Below are positions 53,830 to 62,209 of a stretch of DNA of 64,000 nt, piece by piece; the stretch's first letter is position 1; the number at the start of each line of letters is the position of its first letter. Where the stretch lies: positions 186,001 to 250,000 of the forward strand of contig CAVSVP010000008.1 in the NCBI GenBank assembly GCA_963731125.1, in the 5' to 3' direction. Made by a program: the position numbers and the translations under genes. Below the pieces are notes generated by a model. It was not told the DNA's origin, did not search any database, and worked only from the letters and a program-made list of their open reading frames with translations. The DNA comes from CAVSVP01 sp963731125. GTDB lineage: Bacteria > Pseudomonadota > Gammaproteobacteria > Competibacterales > Competibacteraceae.

Positions 53830-54330
53830 TCAGGAGCTGCTGATTATTTGCCAGGAACCGTCCGGTTGCCGACAAGCGGTACCTCGTACAGTCTCCCAAC
53901 GCCCCTCGATACTCACCTGCGTTACAAACTCCCGACACGGCTTATTCTGGCGAGTGTAAGTTTCTGTCGGCGTCAAGTTGTACTCGTAGCCCGTATCTGG
54001 ATTCGTCCAGGTGACGGTTTCATCGGTGCGGGCATTTTCGAGCGCATAACCGGCCTGACGGCGGTCCTGTTCTTCCATGTACTGACCGACGGAGCGGCCC
54101 AAAAAGCCACCCAACAGAGCTCCACCGACGGTCGCTGCAGCCCGCGTTGCGCCTTTACCGCCGACCTGGGAGCCAATGGCGGCGCCGACGACGCCCCCGG
54201 CCACGGTCCCAATATCGCCTTTAGAAGGAGAGGTATCATAGGGGGAGCTTTGACAGCCGATCAGCAAGAATGCGGACAAGGTAGTCGCCGCTATAAGACG
54301 AGTGCCTTTGTGCAGAGAATGCTCAATCAT
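53830..54330 (-). CDS. Glycine-zipper outer-membrane lipoprotein (17-kDa surface antigen type)
   Basis: 166 residues. Lipoprotein signal peptide with the lipobox L-L-I-G-C (Cys about 26). A Gly/Ala-rich zipper follows (about 42-88, repeated G-x-x-x-G as in GGVVGAAIGSQVGG and GGALLGGFLGRSVG). A C-terminal beta-rich region (about 105-166) contains CREF and a second Cys, as in the RT0821/Lpp0805 surface antigen group. It probably sits at the outer membrane and affects envelope integrity. A single gene. Confidence 0.8.
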   Translation of the reverse strand: MIEHSLHKGTRLIAATTLSAFLLIGCQSSPYDTSPSKGDIGTVAGGVVGAAIGSQVGGKGATRAAATVGGALLGGFLGRSVGQYMEEQDRRQAGYALENARTDETVTWTNPDTGYEYNLTPTETYTRQNKPCREFVTQVSIEGRWETVRGTACRQPDGSWQIISSS

Positions 54331-54567
54331 GAATATATCCTCCTGGGGTTATGGGTTTAAACGCGAATGTGCGTCATCCGATTTGGGAGGTTGAGTCTTG
54401 ATTGCCCGCCTGAGCCCTATCGCCAAGGAAACGCGGGAACGGCGGATCGTTATAATTTCTATACTCCGCTACTGGTACATCCGTGGAGTTGGTCATAATG
54501 CCGGGTTGGTAAATTGCACAATATAAACCTTAACAGGAAAAGATGAAGGCATAATTTAAGCCAACGT

Positions 54568-55035
54568 ATGTCACTGACTTTTGCCGCAGGTAGCCTCGGT
54601 GGGTTGGCCAACAGCTTAGCGGTATGGCTATTCGGGCTATTTGGTGTTACTGCAGCTTTGCAGGTTGCCATTGCTCCGGCGTTAACTCCTGGTTGGTAGC
54701 CGTCAACTAATAAATGTCCGGTGCCGTTGACATTATTCCCTGAATAAGCAGCATTAGTTAATCAAAAACCGGACAGTTATTTATTTACGGCTACTTGGCT
54801 TTATCCGCGTATCGTCTGGGGTGCTATTTGGGGATGGCTATTTTTGTTGTCCCTGGGAACGATGAACTGGATAAGCCAAGGATTACTGCTGAGCCTGGGG
54901 CCCACGTTGGTCCAGTTGTTTATCGTGTTTCCTCTCAAAGCGGACAAGGGTGTCATGGGTCTGGATTTAGGCGTTTTTACACCGCTTTTTGTAATTTTTT
55001 TCAATGCCGTGTGGGGACTGGTGGCCGCCTACTGA
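54568..55035 (+). pseudogene. Small membrane protein gene split by a MITE
   Basis: ATG 54568 opens a hydrophobic frame (FAAGSLGGLANSLAVWLFGLFG...) that stops at TAG 54697-54699, the start of the inserted element. Removing 102 bases (element plus one 3-bp duplication) joins PALTPGW to LYPRIVWGAIWGWLFL and runs open to TGA at 55033-55035, giving 121 codons with three or four membrane helices. The fit of frame and hydrophobicity across the junction supports a once-intact gene. No family was recognised. Confidence 0.6.
54696..54794. mobile_element. 99-bp MITE with terminal inverted repeats
   Basis: The left end GTAGCCGTCAACTAATAA and the reverse complement of the right end GTAGCCGTAAATAAATAA match at most positions, and both ends continue into TGTCCGGT, giving imperfect repeats of about 27 bp. 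A 3-bp TTG lies on each side and fits a target duplication. There is no coding capacity. The parent transposase is unknown and no second copy was noticed in the window. Confidence 0.7.
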
Positions 55036-55077
55036 CTGCAGCGTACCAGGTGGAGGCTTCAAGAACAGCTAACTTAA

Positions 55078-56107
55078 ACGCTTGGTGTGAGTTGGAGCGG
55101 AAGGCGTCGAGGATCAAAATAGAAGCACACATTTGGAAAAATGAGGAGCTTCGTCATGATCGACATCGACACCTTCCTGACCTATCTATACGTTATGGTG
55201 GACGACTTTTGCAAGCAACATCCGAGCTGCGAGCGTCACCCCGGCCCGAGTGCATCGCTGAGCTGCAGCGAAGTGGTGACTTTGGCGCTGTTCGGGCAAT
55301 GGTGCCACTTCAGCAGGGAACGCGATTTCTCCCGCTATGCCCGACGCCATCTGCGCAGCGCCTTTCCCGGCTTGCCGGACCGGGCGCAGTTTAATCGTTT
55401 GATGCGCCGGTACGCCGAGGCGGTGGTGGCCTGTTTTCTTGATCTGGTAAAACTCCTGGATGCGCCGCAGTGTGCCTATGAAGCGTTGGACGGGACGGCG
55501 GCCGTCCCGCGCGATGCCAAACGCCGCGGGTCGGGTTGGCTGCCCGGGTTGGCCGATATCGGTTGGAGGAACCGCTGGGGCTGGGACGAGGGCTTCGACG
55601 TGCGGTTGTCGGTCAATCCCCTCGGGGCGATCACCGGCTTCGGCTTCGGTTCGGCCAGCACCAAGGACCAGCCCCTGGCCGAGACGTTCTTTGCCCTGCG
55701 AGCGTACCCCGATCCGCGCCTGCCCACGGTCGGCGCCCCGGCCCGAGGGCCGTAGGTCACGGACAAGGGCTTTGCCGGTCAAGCTCGCCAGCGCGACTGG
55801 CAAGATGCCTATGGCGCGGGGGTGATCTGTGCGCCCAAGCGCAACCGCCGCCACCCCGGGCCGCGGGCCTGGCGGCGGTGGTTGGCCGGCATCCGTCACA
55901 TCGTCGAGACCGTCAATGGCTGCCTCCAGCAGGTCTTCCGTCTCGATCGCGAACGCCCCCACACCCTCGACGGCTTTCAGGTCCGCCTGACCGCCAAAAT
56001 AACCCTGCATAATGGCTGCATCTGGCTCAATCAGCGACTCGGCCGTGCCCCGCTGGCTTTCGCTGATCTGGTGGCGTGGTAGCATGCCAGGATCTCACAC
56101 CAAGCGT
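55078..56107 (+). mobile_element. IS982-like insertion sequence, copy 1 (inactivated)
   Basis: 1030 bp between 14-bp terminal repeats ACGCTTGGTGTGAG, with TTAA outside each end. Copy 2 at 60999-62028 is the same length in opposite orientation. Shared sequence extends outward to CTAAC on the 5' side and TTAATA on the 3' side in both copies, so the true boundary or target preference includes TTAA. Confidence 0.8.
55141..56082 (+). pseudogene. IS982-like transposase with internal stop codon
   Basis: The 314-codon transposase frame is interrupted at 55753-55755, where TAG replaces the TAT (Tyr, in GPYVTDKGF) of copy 2. The rest of the frame is open to 56082. Several other codons differ from copy 2 (for example Ser for Tyr in DFSRYARR, Ala for Val in DRAQFNR, Arg for Ser in GWRNRWG). 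It is probably inactive but could be mobilised in trans by copy 2. Confidence 0.85.
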
Positions 56108-56390
56108 TTAATATAGGAGGAATTTTGCGGTAGAGGTAGCCAAAAGCAACTTCTAGAGTAGAATCTTTACGTTAAAAGTAGTGGCTGGTTTTTTAGAACA
56201 GGCCTTCTATGCTCCTAAGGAGTGACTACATAGCAGCAGATTGTAGGATATGGCAATGACTAACGCCCGGCAGTGACTTAAGCGGTAAGAGGTGCGGTGC
56301 TTTCAGAAAATCGTGAAGGAGCGCCAATTTTGTGCTGATCGAGAGCATTCACGTTCTTACTTGGTTCTCAATAATATCTAGGGCGGTTCT
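56108..56390. other. Non-coding stretch inside the IS-flanked segment
   Basis: About 280 bases right of IS982-like copy 1, with no recognisable gene. It is AT-rich and likely holds the upstream region of the small ORF at 56391. Confidence 0.35.
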
Positions 56391-56597
56391 ATGATGAAGC
56401 AAAATAAAGCACAAACTGGCTACTTGAGCCGGTTATCGTGCTGGTTTAAACAGCGATGGAGCCAGGACGTTTCCGATGACCTTGCGGTTTGTGAATTTGA
56501 TTGCCGCAAGACCCAATGCTTACAGGGAAACTGGCGAACGTGTGAGAGGCGCCTGCGCGGCAGCGATGGCAATTCAGTTACCGGTGGCCATCAGTGA
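56391..56597 (+). CDS. Small cysteine-rich protein, unknown
   Basis: 68 residues at most (ATG 56391 or the next codon 56394). The central part, V-C-E-F-D-C-R-K-T-Q-C followed by a C-E-R-R-L end, has four closely spaced Cys plus a polar, charged setting. It looks like small conserved gammaproteobacterial proteins I recall but cannot name. The last 15 residues may be read-through of a decayed end. A metal or redox role is conceivable but not shown. Confidence 0.45.
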   Translation: MMKQNKAQTGYLSRLSCWFKQRWSQDVSDDLAVCEFDCRKTQCLQGNWRTCERRLRGSDGNSVTGGHQ

Positions 56598-56606
56598 ACA
56601 CAACAT

Positions 56607-56692
56607 TTCTCCCATCAGGGGAGAGGGGGTTAAGAGTATGACGCTAAAAGATTTATTTCTTCTCCTCTGCAAAGGGAGAGGGAGAGGGAGAA
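56607..56692. repeat. GGGAGA-rich inverted/tandem repeat
   Basis: TCTCCC (56608-56613) and AGGGGAGAGGG on the left face TTCTCCTCTGC and three to four GGGAGA units on the right (about 56674-56692). They can pair into a hairpin around the intervening T-rich core. It may be a small dispersed repeat. No coding role was seen. Confidence 0.4.
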
Positions 56693-56864
56693 GGTGCAGA
56701 GTCTGTAAGTGATTGATTTGTAAAAAATAGCCAAAGCCAAGGTAGTCATGGATCTTCGGCGATAACGTGGAAGATGTCATGGGGCATGCCCGTTTTGTGG
56801 CTTTTTACCTGCTCTGCTGGATGGCGGCGGCTACGCAGACGGCGTCGAACCCGGATTCCGTTTT

Positions 56865-57869
56865 ATGAAGCCCCTTGTAAAGTCGGAATTCTTGATTGAA
56901 TATGCTCCCTTTTCCGAGTGTCATGCACCGACTCTTGCCGCAACGCCCGCAGGGCTAGTCGTGGCATTCTTTGGGGGGTCTCGGGAGGGCGGCACCGATG
57001 TGAGCATTTGGTTGGTCAGGCAGACCGCCGGCGGGTGGTCGATTCCTCGCGAGATCGTTACCGGTGCCGCCGGCAATGTCAGGCGGTATCCCTGCTGGAA
57101 TCCTGTTCTCTTTCAGTCGGCAGATGGATTTCTGCTGCTGTTCTACAAGGTCGGCCCGAGTCCTGCCAAGTGGTGGGGCATGCTGATGACTTCTCGGGAT
57201 CACGGGGTCACCTGGTCGGAACCCCACCGTCTGCCGCGTCGGATCTGGGGACCGGTGAAAAACAAACCCATCCAATTGGATAACGGTTTACTGCTTTGCC
57301 CGACTAGCGACGAGACCAGGGGCTGGCGGGTTTTTGTGCAGACCACGGCCGATTTCGGCATGACCTGGAAATCCATAGGACCTCTGAACGATGGACGAAG
57401 ACTTGCGGCCATTCAACCGAGTGTCTTGCGCTATCCTTCGGGAGCACTGCAGTTGCTGTGCCGCAGCAATGTCGGTTTTATTGTCGCCTGCTGGTCGATG
57501 GACAATGGTAACAGTTGGTCTGCGATGACAACCACTGTCCTGCCCAATCCCAATAGCGGCATCGATGCCGTCAATCTGCACGATGGCCGGGCGCTGTTGG
57601 TTTACAATCATGCGGGTACGACGGCGGGTAGAGCAGGGCCGCGGTCGCCACTCAATGTTGCCGTTTCCAAGGATGGCCTGTCCTGGTCTGCGGGCCTGGT
57701 GTTGGAGAGCGAGCCGGGCGAATACTCTTATCCCGCGGTTATTCAGGCGGCGGATGGTAGAGTGCATGTTGCTTATACCTGGCGCCGGAAAAATATTCGG
57801 CATGTGGTAATCGAACCGAACCGCCTGGCGCCGATTGCGATGCCGGCAGGAGAGTGGCCGGAGAGATGA
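56865..57869 (+). CDS. BNR-repeat sialidase-like protein
   Basis: 334 residues, six-bladed propeller of the BNR_2/exo-sialidase type. Asp-box motifs are seen as SRDHGVTW (about 110-117), TADFGMTW (about 161-168) and SMDNGNSW (about 211-218), with a weaker SKDGLSW (about 271). ECHAPTLAATPAG at the N-terminus and EYSYPAVIQAADGRVHVAYTWRR at the C-terminus are typical of this group. No signal peptide is apparent, so it is probably cytoplasmic. The substrate (sialic acid or another glycan) is uncertain. It lies inside the IS982-flanked segment. Confidence 0.8.
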   Translation: MKPLVKSEFLIEYAPFSECHAPTLAATPAGLVVAFFGGSREGGTDVSIWLVRQTAGGWSIPREIVTGAAGNVRRYPCWNPVLFQSADGFLLLFYKVGPSPAKWWGMLMTSRDHGVTWSEPHRLPRRIWGPVKNKPIQLDNGLLLCPTSDETRGWRVFVQTTADFGMTWKSIGPLNDGRRLAAIQPSVLRYPSGALQLLCRSNVGFIVACWSMDNGNSWSAMTTTVLPNPNSGIDAVNLHDGRALLVYNHAGTTAGRAGPRSPLNVAVSKDGLSWSAGLVLESEPGEYSYPAVIQAADGRVHVAYTWRRKNIRHVVIEPNRLAPIAMPAGEWPER

Positions 57870-58086
57870 TTTAGCCGGTAATCTGTGATTCGGCCGGTGA
57901 ACGAACCCTGCCGGGTGTGTAAGGTTAGGGGTATGTTCGATTTGCTGTCTAAAGGTTATCATAAGCGAACTTTAATTATCCTTATGTTTCAGCTTATTAA
58001 GACTTAACTTCAGTCTATCCCACTATTTTAGTTTAGGTAGGTGTTTGTCCAAAGCCTAACGTGGCTATTCACCCGGCGGCACTCTA

Positions 58087-61011
58087 ATGAACCAAGCAAA
58101 ACCCCAGCGTAAGCCAAGGGAATGGTCAGCAGCGACTAAAATCAGTGTCATTTACGCCGTCGTGGCGTTCTTATGGCTCTCTGCTTCCGATAAATTAGCC
58201 GCGTTACTCGCCTCTGACCCACAGCAACTAGCGAAGCTGCAAGCCTATAAAGGTTGGTTGTTTATCATCGCCACGGCATGGCTGCTTTACGCTTTGATCC
58301 GCAATGTCACGACAACTGCCCGTGCAAAACAGTTAGCTGAGGCTAATGCAGAGAACGAGGCTGACTCTCAAAAACGCGCGGTTGTGGCGGCTTCACCTTG
58401 GAGCGGAATACGCACGCCCATTTTAATATTCTGCCTGCTAGCCGGTGTGATCGGAAGCACCGGTTATCTCGTTTACCGCTACCAGGAAGCAGCGCTGGAA
58501 AGCGATATTCAGCAGGAACTGATGGCTATGACAAATGCCAAGGTAGACAGGCCTGAAATCCATGCTCCTATTGAACGATTGATGCTGCTGATGGCCGCAC
58601 TGTTTGGTATTTTTATCGCCGGCGCCGGCTTTGGCATCGTTTTATGGTGGCGCCAGCAACATGCAAATTTCCTGATTGCGCGCTACCAGGACGAGCTAAA
58701 ACATCGGGTTCTGGTTCAGCACTTCGATACGCTGGCTCAACATGCTAACGATATTGTGCTGCTGATGGATGAGGCGGGCCGTCTTCGGGAGGTAAATGAC
58801 AAGGCAGTTTCCTCCTATGGTTATAGCCGCGAAGAATTTCTTGCGCTGAATGTTAAGGATCTAAGGGCGCTCGAAACGCAGGCGATCTTACCTCGGCAAA
58901 TGCAGGAGGTCGCAGACCGGGATGGTTTAGTGTTTGAGACCATTCACGTGCGTAAAAACGGCAGTCGTTTTCCCGCAGAAGTCAGCGCCAGGGTCATAAA
59001 AGTCGGGGGAAAACGCTTTATTCAAAGCATCGTTCGCGATATTACTCAGCGTAAACACATAGAGGCGGACCTGCGGGAAAGGGAAGCGCAATACCGAAGT
59101 CTGTTTGAAAACCTGCGAGAAGCGATTATCAGCCTGGATATGAATGGCCAAGTGCAGCTCGCCAATCCGGCGGCGGCCATGATGCTGAATTATGAATCGC
59201 CTCATGCCATGCTAGGGCTATCCGCTGCCGACGTCTTCCTGAAACGCGCTCAGGCGAAGGCTGTTTGTGGAGAGTTGCTGGCTAAGGGGTATGTTGAAAA
59301 TTTTGAGACTACTCTGCTTAAACGGGATGGCAAAAGCCGGATTCATATCTTAGGTAGTGCCACCCTGCAGCGAAATAAGCATCATTTTCAGCATATAGAA
59401 ACCATTTTTACCAATGTTACCGAGCGTAAAGAGGCCGAGGAAAAGGTGCGCACCGAGCGCGATCGGGCGCAACAATACCTTGACGTAGCAGGCGTGATGA
59501 TCGTCGTGCTCGACAGAGAGGGCAATGTCGTACAGATCAATCGCAAAGGATGTGAAATTTTAGGTTACAAAGAGGCGGAAATTGTAGGCAACCGTTGGTT
59601 TAACGCCGTTTTCCCGGAATACCATAGAGAGGAAATCTATTCTGCTTTTCAAAAGCTAATCGCCGGCGAGATAGAGACCGTGGAATATGTGGAAAACGTC
59701 GTTGTGTGTCGCGGTGGCGAGCAACGAATGATTGCCTGGCACAACGCGGTAATCAGGGATAAGGATGGTCAAGTGCAATTTACTTTGGGTTCAGGCGAAG
59801 ATATCACCGAGCGCAAGCAGGCTGAACAAGCACTGAGAGCAAGTGAAGCCCGACTGACCCATGCGCAACGCATTGCCCACTTGGGGAGCTGGGAAATTGA
59901 TCTAAAAAACCACAAAACCTATTGGTCAGAAGAAATGTTCCGGATAATGGGTTTTAATTCTCAGGCCGTTGCGCCGTCGCGGGAAATCTTTCTCAGCAGG
60001 GTGCATCCGGATGACTGCGAACGCGTTGAGCGGGCGATTGCCCAGGCGCTTACCAGTAAGGCACCTTACGATATTGAATATTGCATTGTGCGTCCCACGG
60101 GGGAGGAGCGCTTACTGCGTTCCCAGGATACCGTGTTTTTTGATGATCAGGGTCAACCTACCGTCATGACGGGCGTGGTTCAAGATATCACCAAGCGCAG
60201 ATGCGCTGAGGCGCAAATTCGCCAGCAAGAGCTGCAACTGATCCAGGCCGATAAGATGGCGGCGCTTGGCACCCTGGTGTCCGGCATTGCCCACGAGATT
60301 AATAATCCGAACAATCTCATTTTAATCAATGCTCAGCTGTTGGCCGACGCGTGGACTGATGTCCGTAAGATTATTGAAGAGTACGATTGGCAACTCGAAG
60401 ATCAGCTTATCGCAGGACTGCCCGCTGCAGAAATGTGCACCAACCTACCGATGCTCATTAATGATGTCTATGAAGGAGCACTGCGTATTCAAAAGATCGT
60501 GGCTAATCTCAAAGACTTTGTGCGTCCCGGTGAAAATGCCCTGTGTGCCGAATTGGACTTAAACGAGGTCATTCGGCGTGCCTTAGACTTGCTGAGTCAT
60601 TCCATCAAAAAAAGAATGGCAAACCTGCAGCTTGACTTGACAGCCGATTTACCGCCTATCTTGGGGGATTTTCAGCAAATTGAACAGGTGGTGGTCAATT
60701 TGTTAATAAACGCCCTGGAGGCTTTACCCGAGGAGAAGTCATGCAGGATTACCGTCGCGACGCACCTCAATCAGGCGGAAGATTGCGTTGAATTAGAGAT
60801 CAAAGATGAAGGTATCGGTATTTCCAAAGAGCACCTAAGCCGTATTTTTGAACCGTTTTTTACCACGAAACAACAACAGGGAGGGACCGGTTTAGGTCTG
60901 TTTATCACCTATAAGTTGGTTAATGCCCATCACGGCACGTTGGTTCTTGAGTCGGAACCGGAGAAGGGGACGGTGGCACGAGTTAAGTTGCCTATTAAAC
61001 GCTTGGTGTGA
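58087..61011 (+). CDS. Membrane multi-PAS histidine kinase ending in an IS terminus
   Basis: 974 residues. Membrane helices lie at about 18-36, 56-75, 103-125 and 160-185, then come four PAS domains (about 220-330, 335-450, 465-580 and 590-710, the last with LGSWEIDLKNHKTYWSEEMF). HisKA has ALGTLVSGIAHEINNPNNL (about 725-743), and HATPase has VNLLINALEALPE, DEGIGISKEHLSRIFEPFFTT and GGTGLGLFITYKLV. The last codons and the TGA lie in the IS982-like terminus (60999 onward), so the natural C-terminus is replaced by K-R-L-V. The kinase core is complete and likely active. There is no adjacent response regulator. Confidence 0.85.
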   Translation: MNQAKPQRKPREWSAATKISVIYAVVAFLWLSASDKLAALLASDPQQLAKLQAYKGWLFIIATAWLLYALIRNVTTTARAKQLAEANAENEADSQKRAVVAASPWSGIRTPILIFCLLAGVIGSTGYLVYRYQEAALESDIQQELMAMTNAKVDRPEIHAPIERLMLLMAALFGIFIAGAGFGIVLWWRQQHANFLIARYQDELKHRVLVQHFDTLAQHANDIVLLMDEAGRLREVNDKAVSSYGYSREEFLALNVKDLRALETQAILPRQMQEVADRDGLVFETIHVRKNGSRFPAEVSARVIKVGGKRFIQSIVRDITQRKHIEADLREREAQYRSLFENLREAIISLDMNGQVQLANPAAAMMLNYESPHAMLGLSAADVFLKRAQAKAVCGELLAKGYVENFETTLLKRDGKSRIHILGSATLQRNKHHFQHIETIFTNVTERKEAEEKVRTERDRAQQYLDVAGVMIVVLDREGNVVQINRKGCEILGYKEAEIVGNRWFNAVFPEYHREEIYSAFQKLIAGEIETVEYVENVVVCRGGEQRMIAWHNAVIRDKDGQVQFTLGSGEDITERKQAEQALRASEARLTHAQRIAHLGSWEIDLKNHKTYWSEEMFRIMGFNSQAVAPSREIFLSRVHPDDCERVERAIAQALTSKAPYDIEYCIVRPTGEERLLRSQDTVFFDDQGQPTVMTGVVQDITKRRCAEAQIRQQELQLIQADKMAALGTLVSGIAHEINNPNNLILINAQLLADAWTDVRKIIEEYDWQLEDQLIAGLPAAEMCTNLPMLINDVYEGALRIQKIVANLKDFVRPGENALCAELDLNEVIRRALDLLSHSIKKRMANLQLDLTADLPPILGDFQQIEQVVVNLLINALEALPEEKSCRITVATHLNQAEDCVELEIKDEGIGISKEHLSRIFEPFFTTKQQQGGTGLGLFITYKLVNAHHGTLVLESEPEKGTVARVKLPIKRLV

Positions 61012-62028
61012 GATCCTGGCATGCTACCACGCCACCAGATCAGCGAAAGCCAGCGGGGCACGGCCGAGTCGCTGATTGAGCCAGATGCAGCCATTATGCA
61101 GGGTTATTTTGGCGGTCAGGCGGACCTGAAAGCCGTCGAGGGTGTGGGGGCGTTCGCGATCGAGACGGAAGACCTGCTGGAGGCAGCCATTGACGGTCTC
61201 GACGATGTGACGGATGCCGGCCAACCACCGCCGCCAGGCCCGCGGCCCGGGGTGGCGGCGGTTGCGCTTGGGCGCACAGATCACCCCCGCGCCATAGGCA
61301 TCTTGCCAGTCGCGCTGGCGAGCTTGACCGGCAAAGCCCTTGTCCGTGACATACGGCCCTCGGGCCGGGGCGCCGACCGTGGGCAGGCGCGGATCGGGGT
61401 ACGCTCGCAGGGCAAAGAACGTCTCGGCCAGGGGCTGGTCCTTGGTGCTGGCCGAACCGAAGCCGAAGCCGGTGATCGCCCCGAGGGGATTGACCGACAA
61501 CCGCACGTCGAAGCCCTCGTCCCAGCCCCAGCGGTTACTCCAACCGATATCGGCCAACCCGGGCAGCCAACCCGACCCGCGGCGTTTGGCATCGCGCGGG
61601 ACGGCCGCCGTCCCGTCCAACGCTTCATAGGCACACTGCGGCGCATCCAGGAGTTTTACCAGATCAAGAAAACAGGCCACCACCGCTTCGGCGTACCGGC
61701 GCATCAAACGATTAAACTGCACCCGGTCCGGCAAGCCGGGAAAGGCGCTGCGCAGATGGCGTCGGGCATAGCGGTAGAAATCGCGTTCACTGCTGAAGTG
61801 GCACCATTGCCCGAACAGCGCCAAAGTCACCACTTCGCTGCAGCTCAGCGATGCACTCGGGCCGGGGTGACGCTCGCAGCTCGGATGTTGCTTGCAAAAG
61901 TCGTCCACCATAACGTATAGATAGGTCAGGAAGGTGTCGATGTCGATCATGACGAAGCTCCTCATTTTTCCGAATGTGTGCTTCTATTTTGATCCTCGAC
62001 GCCTTCCGCTCCAACTCACACCAAGCGT
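60999..62028 (-). mobile_element. IS982-like insertion sequence, copy 2
   Basis: 1030 bp with 14-bp ends ACGCTTGGTGTGAG and flanking TTAA on both sides, inverted relative to copy 1. Together the two copies bracket about 4.9 kb containing the sialidase-like gene and the PAS kinase, a composite-transposon-like arrangement. Confidence 0.85.
61024..61965 (-). CDS. IS982-like transposase, intact
   Basis: 313 residues. The N-terminus (DIDTFLTYLYVMVDDFCKQ) and the LSCSEVVTLALFGQW block match the IS982-type transposase group. The DDE catalytic region includes YEALDGTAAVPRDAKRRGSG (about 154-173), ITGFGFGSASTKDQPLAETF and GPYVTDKGFAGQA, with the Glu near RHIVETVNGCLQQVFRLDR. The frame is complete. 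An internal Met at residue 6 is an alternative start. It is closely similar to copy 1 except for the stop codon and a few substitutions. Confidence 0.82.
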   Translation of the reverse strand: MRSFVMIDIDTFLTYLYVMVDDFCKQHPSCERHPGPSASLSCSEVVTLALFGQWCHFSSERDFYRYARRHLRSAFPGLPDRVQFNRLMRRYAEAVVACFLDLVKLLDAPQCAYEALDGTAAVPRDAKRRGSGWLPGLADIGWSNRWGWDEGFDVRLSVNPLGAITGFGFGSASTKDQPLAETFFALRAYPDPRLPTVGAPARGPYVTDKGFAGQARQRDWQDAYGAGVICAPKRNRRHPGPRAWRRWLAGIRHIVETVNGCLQQVFRLDRERPHTLDGFQVRLTAKITLHNGCIWLNQRLGRAPLAFADLVAW

Positions 62029-62209
62029 TTAAGTTAGAGACTTATTTCTTTATGGAAGATGCTTCGTCTGCAGATTGACCTTCGACGTGTTGCACATTCT
62101 GTTCTGTATAGAGAATGAATGTGCACTTATGGAGTAACAATGATCTATATTAAAGTCATGCGACTATTTTTGCATCTCAGTGACAGCTTGAAAAACTAAA
62201 CATTATTAC

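Noticed and set aside
61021..61920. 299-codon ORF antisense to the intact IS982-like transposase (and its twin at 55186-56085)
   Set aside because: It occurs in both IS copies only because the element does. It is the complement of a good transposase frame.
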